From positions 18,120,583 through 18,184,582 of the forward strand of contig NC_041021.1 of assembly GCF_004193775.1 (NCBI RefSeq): a DNA stretch of 64,000 bases, written 5' to 3'. Below the pieces are notes generated by a model. The model was not told the DNA's origin and ran no database searches. It worked only from the letters and a program-made list of their open reading frames with translations. Of this stretch, positions 11,490-23,734 are shown piece after piece. Within the stretch, counting starts at the first letter, position 1, and every line of letters starts with the position of its first letter. The stretch is from Glycine soja (Eukaryota > Streptophyta > Magnoliopsida > Fabales > Fabaceae). Made by a program: the position numbers and the translations under genes.

Positions 11490-14400
11490 ATGGGTAACGT
11501 AGAGGCAGAGCAAGAACAGATGAAAGCCAACATGTCAAGTTTGAAAGATCAAATGGCTTCCGTGGTGGAAGCCATGCTAGGTATGAAAAGATTGATAGAG
11601 AGTAATGCAGCCACAGCTGCCGCCGCCAGCACCGTCGTTGAAGTAGACCCGGTCCTTCCGTCTGCAACAAATCTAGTGCATCAACTCGCCCCGGATATGA
11701 TCGACTTATGCTTGGTAACGGATGTCATCATCCCTCCTAAATTCAAGGTACCCGATTTTGATAGGTATAGAGGGATGACTTGTCCCAAAAATCACTTAAA
11801 GATGTACTGCCAGAAGATGGGAGCATACTTAAGGGATGAGAAGCTACTCATGCATTTCTTCCAAGACAGCTTGGCCAGAGCCGCAGTTGTTTGGTACACC
11901 AACTTGGAAGCATCGTGCATCTGCTCATCGAAGGACTTGATTACTGCCTTCATTAGGCAGTATCAATATAATACTGATATGGCTCCCGATAGGACTCAAT
12001 TACAAAACAAGAGCAAACGGGAACATGAATCCTTCAAAGAGTACGCCCAAAGGTGGAGGGATTTGGCGGCTCAATTGGCACCTTGTATGGTTGAAAGGGA
12101 AATTATTACCATGATAGTAGACACTCTGCCGGTGTTCTACAACGAGAAGTTGGTGGGCTACATGCCCTCTAGCTTTGTGGATCTTGTATTCGCGGGCGAG
12201 AGGATAGAAGTAGGCCTGAAAAGGGGGAAATTCGACTATGTCTCCCCTGCCAGCACAGGCAATAGAAGGATCGGAGTAGCTGGGGCAAAAAGAAAAGAAG
12301 GGGATGCCCATGCCATCACCTCAGCACCTGCTTGGCCGAAGCCTCAGCACGCCTAATAGGGTACTCATCTGTACGCTCAACACCACTTGAGTTTTTCGAC
12401 CTGCGCCGGATACTCTTCCAGCTCGGCACCCGTCTTGCAAAGGACGTTTGTACCATCGCAAAGGGTCCCTGCTTAAACTTTGGCTCCAGCGCAACCTCGT
12501 CCCGCCAATAATGCCAATCTTGGCATGAGTTCCAACATGGGAAGAAACCCTCTGGCAAAGAAGCTTCTGGAGTTCACCTTAATCCCAATGTCTTATGGGG
12601 ACCTATTGTCGTCACTAATCGCTAACCAGTAGGCAGTGGTGACCCCTGGAAGGATTTACCAGTCTCCCTTCCCAAAGTGGTACAACCCCAACGCGACTTA
12701 CATGTATCATGGGGGAACTCCGTGGCATTCGGTCGAGCAATGCATGGCCCTTAAGCACAAGGTCCAGAGCTTGATTGAGGCAAAATGGTTGACGTTCCAA
12801 GAAGATGGTCCAAATGTAAAGACAAACTCGCTCGCCGACCATGGAGGATTGGATGTAAATGCAATAGAGGCATGTAAGCTGCAAAAGCCTAAGCATTTAA
12901 AGGACATAATGACCTCTAGGAGGTTTATTTTTGAAGCCCTGCAAGAGGCGGGCATGGTTCCTCTTTGTGGGCATACGGGGGATCCTTGCTTGATGCATCT
13001 GGGTGCACCGCATGATATGGAAACATGTTCAACGGTGGAGGAGCTGTTGCAGCGGATGATGAATCAAGGCTGACTCAAGATTGGCGACGAGGACGAGAAA
13101 GAGCAACACGTCTGCATGCAGTCAGCAGACAAGGAAAGTCCTAGGAAACCCAAGCCTTTGGTGATACATTTCACCAAAGATGTTGCTCCCCAAAAGCACC
13201 GAGGCCCTTCAACTTTGTCAGGTAGTAAACCTTTCCCCTTCCCGTATAAAAGCAGCAAGGCAGTCCCGTGGAGGTACACTCCTCAGAAGCCAAGCGAGAG
13301 GAAGGAGGAGGCCACTGGCATTGACTCACTGTCTGCCAAAGTGACCAATATCATCGGACTAAGCGGCGTGACTCGCAGCGATCACATCTTTGCGGCACCT
13401 GACATGTCGGTACTGCCCACGAATGCCAAAGGAAAAGTAAAGGTGATCGCGGAGGAGACCAATAAAGCAAGTCCCGCTCCAGATGAAAAAAGAGAAGGTT
13501 TCGGCATAAAAGAGGTATCCTTGGAGGAGGCCAACGAGTTCTTCCACGTAATCCAACAAAGTGAGTTCAAAATAATCAAACAACTCAATAAGACTCCAGC
13601 TAGGGTCTCTCTGTTAGAGCTGCTCATGAGTTTCAAACCTCACCGGGCATTGCTAGTTAATGTTTTGAATGAGGCCCAAGATAACTCCGTAGAAGGCTTC
13701 GAGGGGATTGTCAACAATATCACAACCAATAACTACCTTACCTTCATCGAGGAGGAGATTCCTGTCGAAGGGCGAGGACATAATAGGGCTCTACATATAT
13801 CTGTCAAGTGCATGGATCACATCATGGCCAAGGTGCTAATAGACAATGGCTCAAGCCTAAACGTGATGCCCAAAAGAACATTGGAGAAACTACCATTCAA
13901 TGCCTCTCACCTGAGATCGAGCTCCATGGTAGTCTGGGCTTTTGACGATAGTCATCGGGAAGTAAGAGGGGAGATTGATCTCTTGGTTTAGATAGGACCC
14001 CATACTTGTCAGGTTACCTTTCAAGTGATGGACATTAACCCAACCTACAGTTGCTTGTTGGGTCGACCATGGATTCACTCGGTGGGAGTCGTCCCTTCGA
14101 CGCTTCACCAAATGCTGAAGTTCTTGGTGGAGGGGAACTTGATCATTGTTTCGGGGGAGGAATATATTCTGGTAAGCTGTCCTTCTTCTATGCCATATGT
14201 TGAGGCCGCGGAAGAGTCCTTGGAAACGACTTTTCAGTCCTTTGAGGTGGTAAGCAACACTTTCGTAGAATCCCTCCCGATGCGGCCTCGCATGTCTAAC
14301 GTTGCAATAATGGTGGCATGTGTGATGTTGGGGCATGGTTATGAGCCTTGAATGGGCTTGGGGAAGAATAATGATGGCATGGCCAGCTTAATAGACTTCA

Positions 14401-14751
14401 AGGAAAACCGCAAGAAGTTTGGGCTAGGCTATAAGCCCACGTAGACTGATATAAGAAGAAGCATCTTAGAAATGAGGAACAGAGGCATGGGCCCACAACT
14501 AAGGCCACAAGTGAGAGAGGCCCCTCCTTGTCACATCAGTAAAAGCTTCGTAAGTGCGGGCATGAGACGCGAAGAGAAAGTCATCATGACACATGACGAA
14601 GCCCCTCAATAGCATTTGAGCTGGGTGCAGCCATGCCTTCCTGATTTTCAATTGGGAAACTGGCAAGTCGTTGAATGACCTAAAGTTTCCATGGCGGGCA
14701 CATGTAATTCTTTAGTTTTAACCCTACAGTTGGCCCTAGGCTTTAGGGTTT
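11490..14751 (+). pseudogene. Ogre1 gag-protease
   Basis: Gag starts at ATG 11490 (MGNVEAEQEQMK), in frame with an earlier ATG at 11379 that looks untranslated by comparison with 62367. The conserved gag core lies around 11740-12230 (PPKFKVPDFDRYRG, FKEYAQRWRDLA). A stop at 12354 and a frameshift follow. A second open stretch, 12636-13991 with one stop at 13071, carries a degenerate zinc knuckle (YHGGTPWHSVEQC) and the aspartic protease motif D-N-G at 13842-13850 (LIDNGSSLNVMPK). Further stops at 13989 and 14349 precede a G-patch-like tail (GLGYKPT). Solo LTR B interrupts at 14752. The Ogre2 counterpart is at 41650-43740 on the minus strand. Not functional as it stands. Confidence 0.85.
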
Positions 14752-15734
14752 TGATGTAAGCTCCATTGGAGCTTGTAGGCCTAGGATCTTCTTCATCAAT
14801 GGATTCCTTTGCTTCTTGGAAGATGAATGGAAGCGGAATGGAGAAGGAAGAGGGAGAGGAGACGCCACTTCAAGGAGAAGATGAGTCTAGAAGAAGCTCA
14901 CCACCATAGGAGGCCATGGATAAGAGCTTGGAGGAAGAAGGAGATGAATGAAGGGAGAGGAAGAAAAAAGCATGAAATTTTGTGCTCTAAATGAGCTCTA
15001 AAATCTGAAGTTTAACATTCAAATGATCAAAGTTCAAAAAAATGCACACACAAGGTCTCTATTTATAGCCTAAGTGTCACACAAAATTGGAGGGAAATTT
15101 GAATTTCTATTCATATTTCACTTGAATTTGAAATTGAATTTGTGGAGCCAAATTTTGGAGCCAAAATTTCACTAATTATGATTAGTGAATTTTAGCTATG
15201 GTTCAACCCACTAATTCAAGATCAAGTCCAATATTCTCCACTAAGTATGCTTAGGTGGCATGAGGCATGTAAAGCATGAAGCACATGCACAAAGTGTGAC
15301 TATATGATGTGGCAATGGGGTGTAGCAAGCAAATGCTCACCTCCTCCTCTAAAATTTAATTGGATTGGGCTTCTCCCAATTCAATTAAATTTTTTTTCCA
15401 ACACACACATCAAATATTCACTTAATGCATGTGAAATTACAAAATACCTTAATACAAACAAAAACTAGTCTAGGTGCCCAAAAATACAAGGGCTGAAAAA
15501 ATCCTACATTTCTAGGGTACAAAAGCTTAGCCCTAAATACAAGGCCCAAAAATAATGAAACCTTAATCTAATACGTACAAAGATAAGTGGTCTCATACTT
15601 AGCCCATGGGCCTGAAATCTACCCTAAGGCTCAGGCTGTTGCTAGGTGCACCCAGCAATGATGTTAACTTACATAATTGCCCATTATAATAAAATTAATA
15701 AATTAATTTTTTTTAATAAAAAAGCCTTCCCCCC

Positions 15735-16210
15735 TAACGGTTGAAACTCTTCTTCCACGACCAAAAGTGCTTCTTCTTCCTCCTTCGAGTTCTTATTCTT
15801 CTTCCGCGACCAGAGCTCCCCGCGTCCAGCAACGTGTTCTTCTTTTTCTCCCCGCGTCTAGGTTCAAGTTGTTCTTCTTCTTCGCGGGCGTCGTCCATTA
15901 TTGCCGGTCGATTGAAGCTTTGAACTTGCCTTGCATTCGTGTTCCCCCCTATAGGTTAGTGTTCTAACCTCATTTTTCTCCTTTAATTGCTTATGACGGC
16001 CATAGGGTAGAAGACATATTTGGTCTGTGCTGGTTTTGGTTGCGCGAGGTAGAAGACGAGCCTTCTTCTGAGGAAGGTTCGTTTCTTCCGTGTATGTCTG
16101 GGTGCTGTTGGAGGTCGGGCGGAAGATTGTTTCTTCCGCGGATGCCAGCGGAAGATGGAAGATATGGCACTTCCGTGGGATTCCGTGGAAGAACCATCTT
16201 CCACGAGAAG
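15735..16210. repeat. left subterminal array of ttcttcc/ggaagaa inverted words
   Basis: Many copies of ttcttcc and ggaagaa or near variants occur in both orientations, for example cggaagattgtttcttccg and the words around 16180-16210. The matching block at the right end is 23735-23945. Such arrays make the ends a weak extended inverted repeat beyond the 19-bp termini. ORFs called here are S/F- or E-rich products of the array. Confidence 0.65.
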
Positions 16211-16214
16211 GAAA

Positions 16215-17444
16215 TGTCACGGCCTCATGTTCGGTTGTCCTGGCTTTGGGACATGTACCAGAGTAGGTGTCGAGCCTGGCAGTGGGTTGCTGCAGCTCGG
16301 ACGTACCTACTTCATTTGGTTGGTTGCACTCTTTTCGCTAACAAGAGTGCAACCCATGTCCATGTTGTGCACCTGCAGGCATTCAGAGACCTGGTCCAGG
16401 CAGGGGCATTCTCTTGGGGAGCGGCCGCTTTGGTCCACCTATACGATCAGCTTAACGAGGCATCGCAGGCCCCTACACGGCAGATGGCTGGTTACATTTC
16501 ACTACTTCAGGTGAGTATCGCTGCTTGTAATTTAAATTAAAGTAAAATTCAATCCATGTTTGTTTGCTGATGTTGACTTTGTGTTTGTAGTGCTGGATTT
16601 ACGAGCACTTTCCATCACTCTACAGGTGTGTTGTTGATGATGGTTATGCTGAGGCTAGCCCACGTGCCTGTAGGTGGCTTACGGGTAAGGCCCAGATGAC
16701 CGGGATTAAGGGAGCCCCTTTGAGAGCACGTATTGATGCCCTGACAGTGACCGACGTCTGTTGGATGCCGTATGCTGAGCATCGGGGAGTTCGGGGCTAT
16801 GACTTGATCTCCTCGTACACGGGGCAAGTCAGATAGGGTCCGATCATCATCTATATTCGACCAGAGAGGGTGGTTCGGCAAATGGGGTACATTCAGATTG
16901 TTCCTCCGCCACCGGTTCATGATTCCTTGACAGGTATTGATATAGAGGATCGGTGGGTACACTTTTCAGATCATGTGGCGCCTACACGGGAGCTCTGTGT
17001 AGTTCTTGGGCAGGTGGCCCCAGACTACATGGAGTGGCTTTTTCAGATTTCGCACCCTTTTGTGACGCCGACGGAGGACACTGCTAAGCCGAGACGTGCG
17101 CCTCCCCCTCCCACTCATGATGATGACTTCGTCGAGCCACCTGTCCCCGAGGTTCCAGTCGCGTCAGATCCCCCTACACATTCTATGGTAAGCAGTGTAC
17201 TTTTTGTTAACTTAATTATTTTTTATAAATTCATACTGACTTGTTATTTTCATTGAGACAGGTTGATTGCACAGCATGTGTTAGGATGGGAAGGATTGCT
17301 GAGCATTTGGAGCGCGTCATCAACCTCAGGATGGTGACTGTAGGGACTGACTTATATGATATCATGGATCTTTGTCTGAGGATAGCCAGAGACGACGACC
17401 CAGATGATAGTCTTAGGCCGAGACAGAGACCCCGCATAGATTAG
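16215..17444 (+). CDS. plant mobile domain (MAIN/MAIL-like) protein, 3 exons
   Basis: Exons 16215-16510, 16591-17187 and 17262-17444; both introns have GT-AG ends (gtgagt...tgtag; gtaagc...gacag) and the phase is kept across both. The product resembles the plant mobile domain family (MAIN/MAIL, and the TE-borne forms annotated as phosphatase 7 long form homologs). Visible strings are LSWLWDMY, ARTYLLHLVGCTLFANKSA, LLQCWIYEHFPSLY, PERVVRQMGYIQ and DYMEWLFQISHPF. An in-frame TAG at 16834-16836 stands where the family has Trp before GP, so the copy is broken by one base or is an allele-level stop. The N-terminus is short; the chosen ATG is the first in frame after the palindrome array. Nuclear gene-silencing roles are known for host members; a role for this copy is unknown. 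Confidence 0.75.
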
Positions 17445-17599
17445 GATTTATCTTTTTTATTGTATTTGCTTATGTATTTAAATTTTAGTATTTTTTTTGT
17501 ATTTGTTAAAACGCATTGACTTAGATAATGTCTCTATTTCTTTATGTATTTAAATTATCTTTTTATTTAAATTGTTAATTTTAGTATTTGTTTATGTAT

Positions 17600-18280
17600 G
17601 TGATAAATATAAGTTAGAAATTTTTAAAAATAAGTTAGACATTTTAAAAAGTAAGTTAGAAATTTTAAAAAAATAAGTTAAAAATTTTTAAAAAATAAGT
17701 TAGTCATTGAAACAAATAAGTTCCAAATTTTAATTGATTGAAACAAATAAGTTATAAATTTTAATTGATTGAAACAAATAAGTTAGAAATTTTAATTCAA
17801 TGTAATTAAATGGACAAAATAAGTTACAAATTTTAATTTTTACTTAAAATTATTATATAATTTAATCAACAATAAGTTACAAATTTCAAAAAAATAAGTT
17901 AGAAATTTAAAAAAATAAGTTAGAAATTTAAAAAAAAAAAATGAGTTAGAAATTTTAAAAAAATAAACTAGAAATTTTAAAAAAATAAGTTAGTCATTGA
18001 AACAAATAAGTTACAAATTTTAATTGATTGAAACAAATAAGTTAGAAATTTTAATTAAATGTAATGGATTGGACAAAATAAGTTACAGATTTTAATTTTT
18101 ACTTAAAATTATTATATAATTTAATCAAAAATAAGTTACAAATTTAAAAAAAAAAATAAGTTACAAATTTCAAAAAAATAAGTTACAAATTTTAAAAAAA
18201 TGAGTTAGAAATTTAAAAAAATAAGCTAGAAATTTTAATTAAATGTAATTTATTGGACAAAATAAGTTACAAATTTTAAT
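17600..18280. repeat. AT-rich minisatellite, about 20-bp unit
   Basis: A unit close to aaataagttagaaattttaa is repeated some 25 times with substitutions (gttacaaatt and gttagtcatt variants) and a higher-order repetition: blocks near 17690-17900 and 17985-18140 match. It lies between the two convergent genes of the MULE. No coding potential. Confidence 0.85.
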
Positions 18281-18545
18281 TGCGTTTGGTTCTGTAATTC
18301 CTTTTCAATTGCTTGTAATGCAGTGGATAAAAGTACTGTTTGCACCTTTTTTTTCTCTTTGTAACTCCTTATAAAAATTTATGATAAAAGTTGATAATAA
18401 AACTTTTATTCCTTTTTTATACATACTACACATTACAAACGGGTCACAAGCATAACAAATTGACACACTAAGACATATTACATCGACTAGAACATCATGG
18501 ACACAAATTTAATTTGCACGAAACAGTCTAACATTTAACTAGCAT

Positions 18546-19372
18546 TCAATCACGCAAGGACATAACCACATCGTCTTCATTTTCCATAGCCACTTTACTA
18601 AAGAGAGCCAAAATTTCTATTGGCACAAATTGTTTCCAGTAATTAGACTCTACCAGCACCTTTAGCACGTCGTCGTCACATTTCAGCTCAACAATTTCAA
18701 ATTCTAAAACTTTCTCAGAATACTCCAAATGACTAGGTTGTCGATAAAACAAATGCCTTACAACTTGGGATTCGTGAATCCCATGAGGAGGATTCCCTTT
18801 AGGTGCTACTTGCTTGATCAAATCCTTCAGTTGATCTATGCTACATCCTTTTGGAATATCAAATTTTTTTGGATTTATTCCAGTGAACGCGTAACCCACA
18901 AAGTTGTTTTGGCATGGCATGTTGCACCTTCCGTCGTAATACAGAACTGCATCATGTGTAGGGATGCTGGGGCGTTCAAGTAAGTTTAAAATTGCATCTG
19001 TTGTTCTACCAACAGTACATAATAACTCAATCGGTCCAACAAATGAAAATTGATCATTATACATTAACATGGTGTTGACATCCATGTCATTTTTCAATTG
19101 CATACTTTCAAAGTAAATGTTGTTACCTATATCTTCCACTGGTCGCCAGTAATGAATTTCATCCACAACTTGATTGTTGTTTAGCTGAAGGTTGTTGTGT
19201 ATTATGCTTTTGAGAGTTGAAAAATCGCATAGGTTTGGTCTCGCACGGGCACTGGACTAGAACTTTGAAAATAAACCCCACACTCGTTGTGAATGACGGT
19301 TCCATTTGGAAAAATGAATGCCAACCTCGAGTTCACGATCGTCTGGGACAAAGTATCTCCTAAGAATGCCAT
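18546..19372 (-). pseudogene. PB1-like N-terminal fragment of MULE transposase-type protein
   Basis: The minus-strand frame 19166-18546 (206 codons) shows two tandem domains. The first is partial (YFESMQLKNDMDV, GPIELLCTVGR); the second is complete (AVLYYDGRC, GCSIDQLKDLIKQVAP, VRHLFYRQPS, VPIEILALF). This strand-turn-strand pattern with YYDG start and FxPIE end resembles the PB1-like beta-grasp domains at the N-terminus of plant MULE transposases. A frame-shifted upstream piece starts at ATG 19372 (MAFLGDTLSQTIVNS). The DNA-binding, catalytic and zinc-finger parts are absent: a stop at 18546 is followed by the minisatellite. The family assignment is inference from pattern; a host gene is unlikely given its place inside the TSD-bounded element. 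Confidence 0.5.
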
Positions 19373-19667
19373 TGTTTATCGAAAATTAATTTGACAAACT
19401 CTGAATACCAATTGTTGTTGAGTACCATGGACATCCCCATCTATCATTTATATAAATGGCCCAGCCAGACACATGGCTTCCCTTTTACCAGACCCGTGAC
19501 TATTTTACATTATGAAGCGTAAAACTAAAGCAACCTCCTTTCACGTCGTTCACTGTCGGGTCACGTCAGTCATTGTCGTCTGACGTCATTAACTATTGTG
19601 TAAAGTCAAACCCAATTCACAGAACTGCTTATTTCATCAAACCTTGCATGGAAGAGTCAGCAGAAGG

Positions 19668-20146
19668 AAGGCCCAAAACTCAAAAAAGTTGGTTGCGGGC
19701 CATGTAAACTTGCCTAAGTACCCCTGTTCGGGGTTTTTTTAAAATTATCTGGGAAAGCCGTGAGACTCTCCAAAGGTGGCCTGTCTCATGATTGCACGTC
19801 GACGAATCCAAAAAAAATAATAGGAGACACTGGTTCATTCGAACAGGGCCTGCAACGGAAGGCCCAAAACTCAAAAAAGTTAGTTTCAGGCCATGTAAAC
19901 TTGGCTAAGTACCCCTGTTCGGGGTTTTTTTTAAAATTATCTGGGAAAGCCGTGAGACTCTCCAAAGGTCGCCTGTCTCATGTTTTCACGTCAATGAATC
20001 CAAAAAAAATAACAGGAGACACTGGTTCATTCGAACAGGGCCTGCAACGGAAGGCCCAAAACTAAAAAAAGTTAGTTTCGGGCCATGTAAACTTGGCTAA
20101 GTACCCCTGTTCAGGGTTTTTTTAAAATTATCTGGAAAAGCCGTAA
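19668..20146. repeat. 191-bp tandem repeat in MULE (continues at 23152-23290)
   Basis: Unit starts with ggcccaaaact occur at 19670, 19861, 20053 and 23253. The third unit is split by the solo LTR 20147-23151; subtracting the LTR and one TSD gives again about 190 bp. The units are closely similar. ORFs crossing it are by-products. Confidence 0.9.
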
Positions 20147-21218
20147 TGTAACGACCCGCCTCGTCGCTACGGTATCCACACTCTAATATTCGATAATTTC
20201 AATTTTTATAAAAAGAACTCCCTTAATTTTTTATTATGAAAATAGAAGTGATTTTGTCACAACATAAATTCATCCAACAACACGCCATTACTTAAGTGAA
20301 TATGCATAATTACATAGAAACAATAATTCGGTACATGTCATACACACAACGAAAATTAAATATGTTCATATATATAATTAAAATTCCAGTTTTACATCTT
20401 TAACTCAACAAAATAAAACTTAAAAACCAACTATGGAGGAGTTGATTACAAAACACAACTCTCTCCCAAAATAACGCCAACGTCATCACGTCGGCTCGGC
20501 GGCTCCTCACCAGAATCTTACTCCCTACACCCTGCCACTGTAATTCTGCTCCAACGAACAAGGTTCGTGATCATCACAGGTATCAACCACATGATACAAA
20601 ATTGCAAGGGTGAGTTTATTATAAAAGAACCAATACCAATTCCAAATAACCACGATTAGCAAGGAACATATGCAAACATGATAAGCATACACAACAATCA
20701 TTATTCAACACTCATATCCAACAAATATTCATCATTCACATCCAACATTTACTCATCATCCATCCATGGACCCAATCAAGACTGCACAAAATGATGCATG
20801 CACCTGACTCAACACTCAGATGCAATGTGGTACGTACCAACAACAACCAAATATCAGGAAATAGCCTAAGCGTGTCCACACGACACTCTCACTTAGGGAA
20901 CTGTGCTGAGTTTGTCGAGACCACCCGGTTGTGCACGTAACAGCCCCCCTCCCATAGGTGATCAGCCTGGGAGCCCAAAGGTGTTCCCTACCAGGTGACA
21001 GCCCCCTAGTACAAAGTACACTTGGCCACAGTTACTCTATTTCCTGTGTCGTATGAGCTATGATCATGGCCAAAAGCAAAATGCCAAAGACCATGGACCA
21101 ATTAAAGCACCTAAGCAACCCCTCAGGAATGCTTAGATTTTCTAACCACGCTAGTTACCCACGTCTGGGCCATCCGACAAGGTCGGTGCACTCTACCCCC
21201 CATGACATACACTTCATA

Positions 21219-21390
21219 CGACATATGATCATGGCCAAAAGCTAGTGCCAAAGACCCTGGAAGGTCAGTGCACAGTGCCCCCCATTATCATACACAACAT
21301 CCAACGTATGAATGTGGCCAAAAGCTAGGGCCAAAGACCCTGAAAGGTCAGTGCACAGTGCCCCCCACGAACATACACAACATGCACATG
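21219..21390. repeat. 82-bp tandem repeat inside solo LTR
   Basis: The words atggccaaaagcta and ccaaagaccctg followed by aaggtcagtgcacagtgccc recur at about 21226 and 21308. A degenerate copy lies further left, near 21060. Confidence 0.75.
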
Positions 21391-22547
21391 CCAATGCATT
21401 TCCAACATCAATCAACAAATCGTATTTCCATGTCATTCACAACATAAATATCATCTCATCTCAATGACGTTATCAACAACAACAACAACCTCATTTCATA
21501 TTCACATATTCATCAATAATAGCAATTCATGTTGACATGGTCTTTATTAACAACATCATCTCAAATCAATATCATCATAATTATCATTATCATCACATAT
21601 CAATTAAAATCCTCAATAGCAACATCAACAACAATTCAAACAAACACAACAATATCATTTCCACACGCACGGTCTTCAAACAACACATTTCAAACAACCA
21701 AAACAATATCATTCATCACAATACATATATATATCGCATCCCATTAGTTAAAACGTAATTTTCTTTGAAGAAAAATCAGCATGCAACAGGGACAAGCAGA
21801 TATCCTCATAGCTAGGTTCCCTGACCCTAACTATGGTGTTAAAACGGTAAATTTTATAATAAACTCCCCTTACCTATCATGAGCTACCCCGCGGATTCCT
21901 CGTCACGTCACTTGAAGATTCCTTTTCGTCCTTGCTCGTCGATTCCACGCAAGCCTCTACTATGCCAAAACGAAGGAGACTTAGTATGGATTTCAGAAAA
22001 CAAAGCTAGTAACAGTGCTCTGGGTCAAACACCCACATCACTACATGAAAGAGTTGAGAGCATTTCGGGTTTTACAAAGGAACATCATTTGGAAATTCCG
22101 ACCACGCCAATGTGACCGGGGTTCAGTGTAGGTTACGAAAATAACATGCATTTCATGAAAGGATAGCGTTTACAAAGTCTCTTTCTCTAAGGTTTTTCAA
22201 AGGAAGCATAAGACATGCAATGGCGGTTGCAAAGTTAGAAAAGATGCAAAGACAAGATGAAACTAACAAGAAACAAGCATAGAACCATGGTTACCTCGAA
22301 AGAAAACGAAAGATCAAATTAGGGTTTTCGTTCTCTACCGAAACCGCAAGCCAAGTTGGAAATTCTGCTTCGGTTGAAGGGTTCCTCTCGGTGTGGGTTT
22401 TCAATGGAGAACAATGATGGTTTGTGGTGGCTAATGGTGGATGTGGGTGATGGAGAAAGTGCTTGGAACTTTAGAAATGGCTTTAGAAGAAAGAAAGAAG
22501 AAGGAATGACGTTTTTTCCTAAGCTACACGAAAGCAAAGGCTGAAGT

Positions 22548-22990
22548 GCTTAAATAAGAGATGCTCTCGGGAACGGAAGCTTCTAGCACACTCCAGACAT
22601 CTTCTCAAAGATCCCAACGGTCCGATCATGGAAAATTGTCTTGTGAAGTTACAACCCAAATTTCGAGAAGATCCAACGGTTAACGAAGGCTGGGAAGCGT
22701 GTTTACCGAGGCAGCTTCATGTAGTTTTCTCTAGAAGCTTCATTAAGAGGCTTCCTCTAGAAGTTTCATTAAGAGGCTTCTAGCACACTCCAGACATCTT
22801 CTCAAAGATCCCAACGGTTAGATCATGGAAAAGTGTCTTTTGAAGTTGCAGACCAAATTTCGAGAAGATCCAACGGTTAACGAAGGCGGGGAAGCATTTT
22901 TAACGAGGCAGCTTCATGTAGCTTTCTCTAGAAGCTTCATTAAGAGGCTTCCTCCAGAAGCTTCCTCGTGGCTTCTTTGAGAAGCTTTCT
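22548..22990 (-). promoter_or_regulatory. solo-LTR promoter region: gaagcttc palindromes plus TATA
   Basis: GAAGCTTC (8-bp palindrome) occurs at 22576, 22734, 22931 and 22957, mixed with many gaggcttc/agaagctt variants. About 200 bp of this block (from gcacactccagacatc) is duplicated at about 22587 and 22780. On the minus strand the block is followed by ttatttaagc at about 22558-22549, a TATA-like box. Promoter role is inferred. Confidence 0.5.
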
Positions 22991-23308
22991 CAAGAGGCTT
23001 CTTTGAGAAGTTAGACCCTTATCTATCCAATCCCCTCTATTAACTAAATTAACTTCCTTAAAAATAATTACAGATGAAAATAACGCAACAAATAATCAAA
23101 CATCAGACATAATTACTAATAATATATAGATATATATATCAGGGTGTTACACGTAAGACTCTCCAAAGGTCACCTGTCTCATGTTTGCATGTCAACGAAT
23201 CCAAAAAAATAACAGGAGACACCGGTTCTTTCGAACAGGGCCTGCAGCGGAAGGCCCAAAACTCAAAAAAGTTAGTTTCGGGCATGTCAATCCTTCTTTG
23301 AGCAGCAT

Positions 23309-23458
23309 TTAATTCGTCGTCAGAAACAACTGAAGGACACCTCGCTTGTTTCTCTTTCGGCCAACACCAGTCTTGTCATCGTCGAAGGCGCCCTTGCGCT
23401 TGCTGGTAGAACCTTTTCTGGCGACCTCCTTGCCTTTTCCTTTGGCCTTGTTCGTCAT
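23309..23458 (-). CDS. short Lys/Arg-rich ORF (49 aa), possible first exon
   Basis: The minus strand starts at ATG 23458 and stops at 23309-23311. The product is very basic (MTNKAKGKGKEVARKG, then GRKRNKRG) and could act as a nuclear localisation segment. It sits just inside the right palindrome array of the MULE and points towards the PB1-like fragment, so it may be the first exon of that gene, with the tandem repeat and the solo LTR lying in the intron. I see no strong splice donor near its end, and it is too short to assign. Confidence 0.35.
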   Translation of the reverse strand: MTNKAKGKGKEVARKGSTSKRKGAFDDDKTGVGRKRNKRGVLQLFLTTN

Positions 23459-23734
23459 TTCTACAGAGAATGCAATGAGACCAATTCCAATTGCATGGTC
23501 AGAGTTAGAGAAATGGAGAGAGGAAAAAGTGTGTGACTGGAGTGTGTGTAACTGTGAAGAACGAGGAGTCCAAAATGAATTTTACTGTAAAACTTTTGAG
23601 GATAAATGTGACTGACACATATCATGCAGTGCGTAGAAGAATCGGCCATTGGTAAACTTCTAAGAGGAAAAAATCATTTAACTAATACAAAATAGTCTTA
23701 AAATTAAAAAAATAATTTAACTAATTAACCCATA

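Larger units (their letters stand above)
20147..23151 (-). mobile_element. 3.0-kb solo LTR, chromovirus-like, TSD CGTAA
   Basis: The minus strand begins TGTAACACCCTGATATAT and ends CGGGTCGTTACA, the terminal style of chromoviral (Tekay/Del-like) LTRs. Perfect 5-bp duplications CGTAA flank it at 20142-20146 and 23152-23156, and it interrupts the 191-bp tandem repeat of the MULE. No internal coding region is present, so it is a solo LTR. It is long for an LTR (3005 bp) and holds two internal duplications (21219-21390 and 22570-22985). Lineage assignment is moderate. Confidence 0.88.

Noticed and set aside
15741..16220. Several overlapping ORFs at the left end of the MULE
   Set aside because: Products of the ttcttcc/ggaagaa array; none resembles a protein family and they conflict in both strands.
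18546..19166. Possible host single-copy gene
   Set aside because: It lies inside a TSD-bounded MULE, resembles a transposase N-terminal domain, and is disrupted by a frameshift upstream.
21529..21758. T/I/N-rich ORFs in the 3-kb solo LTR
   Set aside because: Simple-sequence translation of a caacatcat-rich tract in an LTR.
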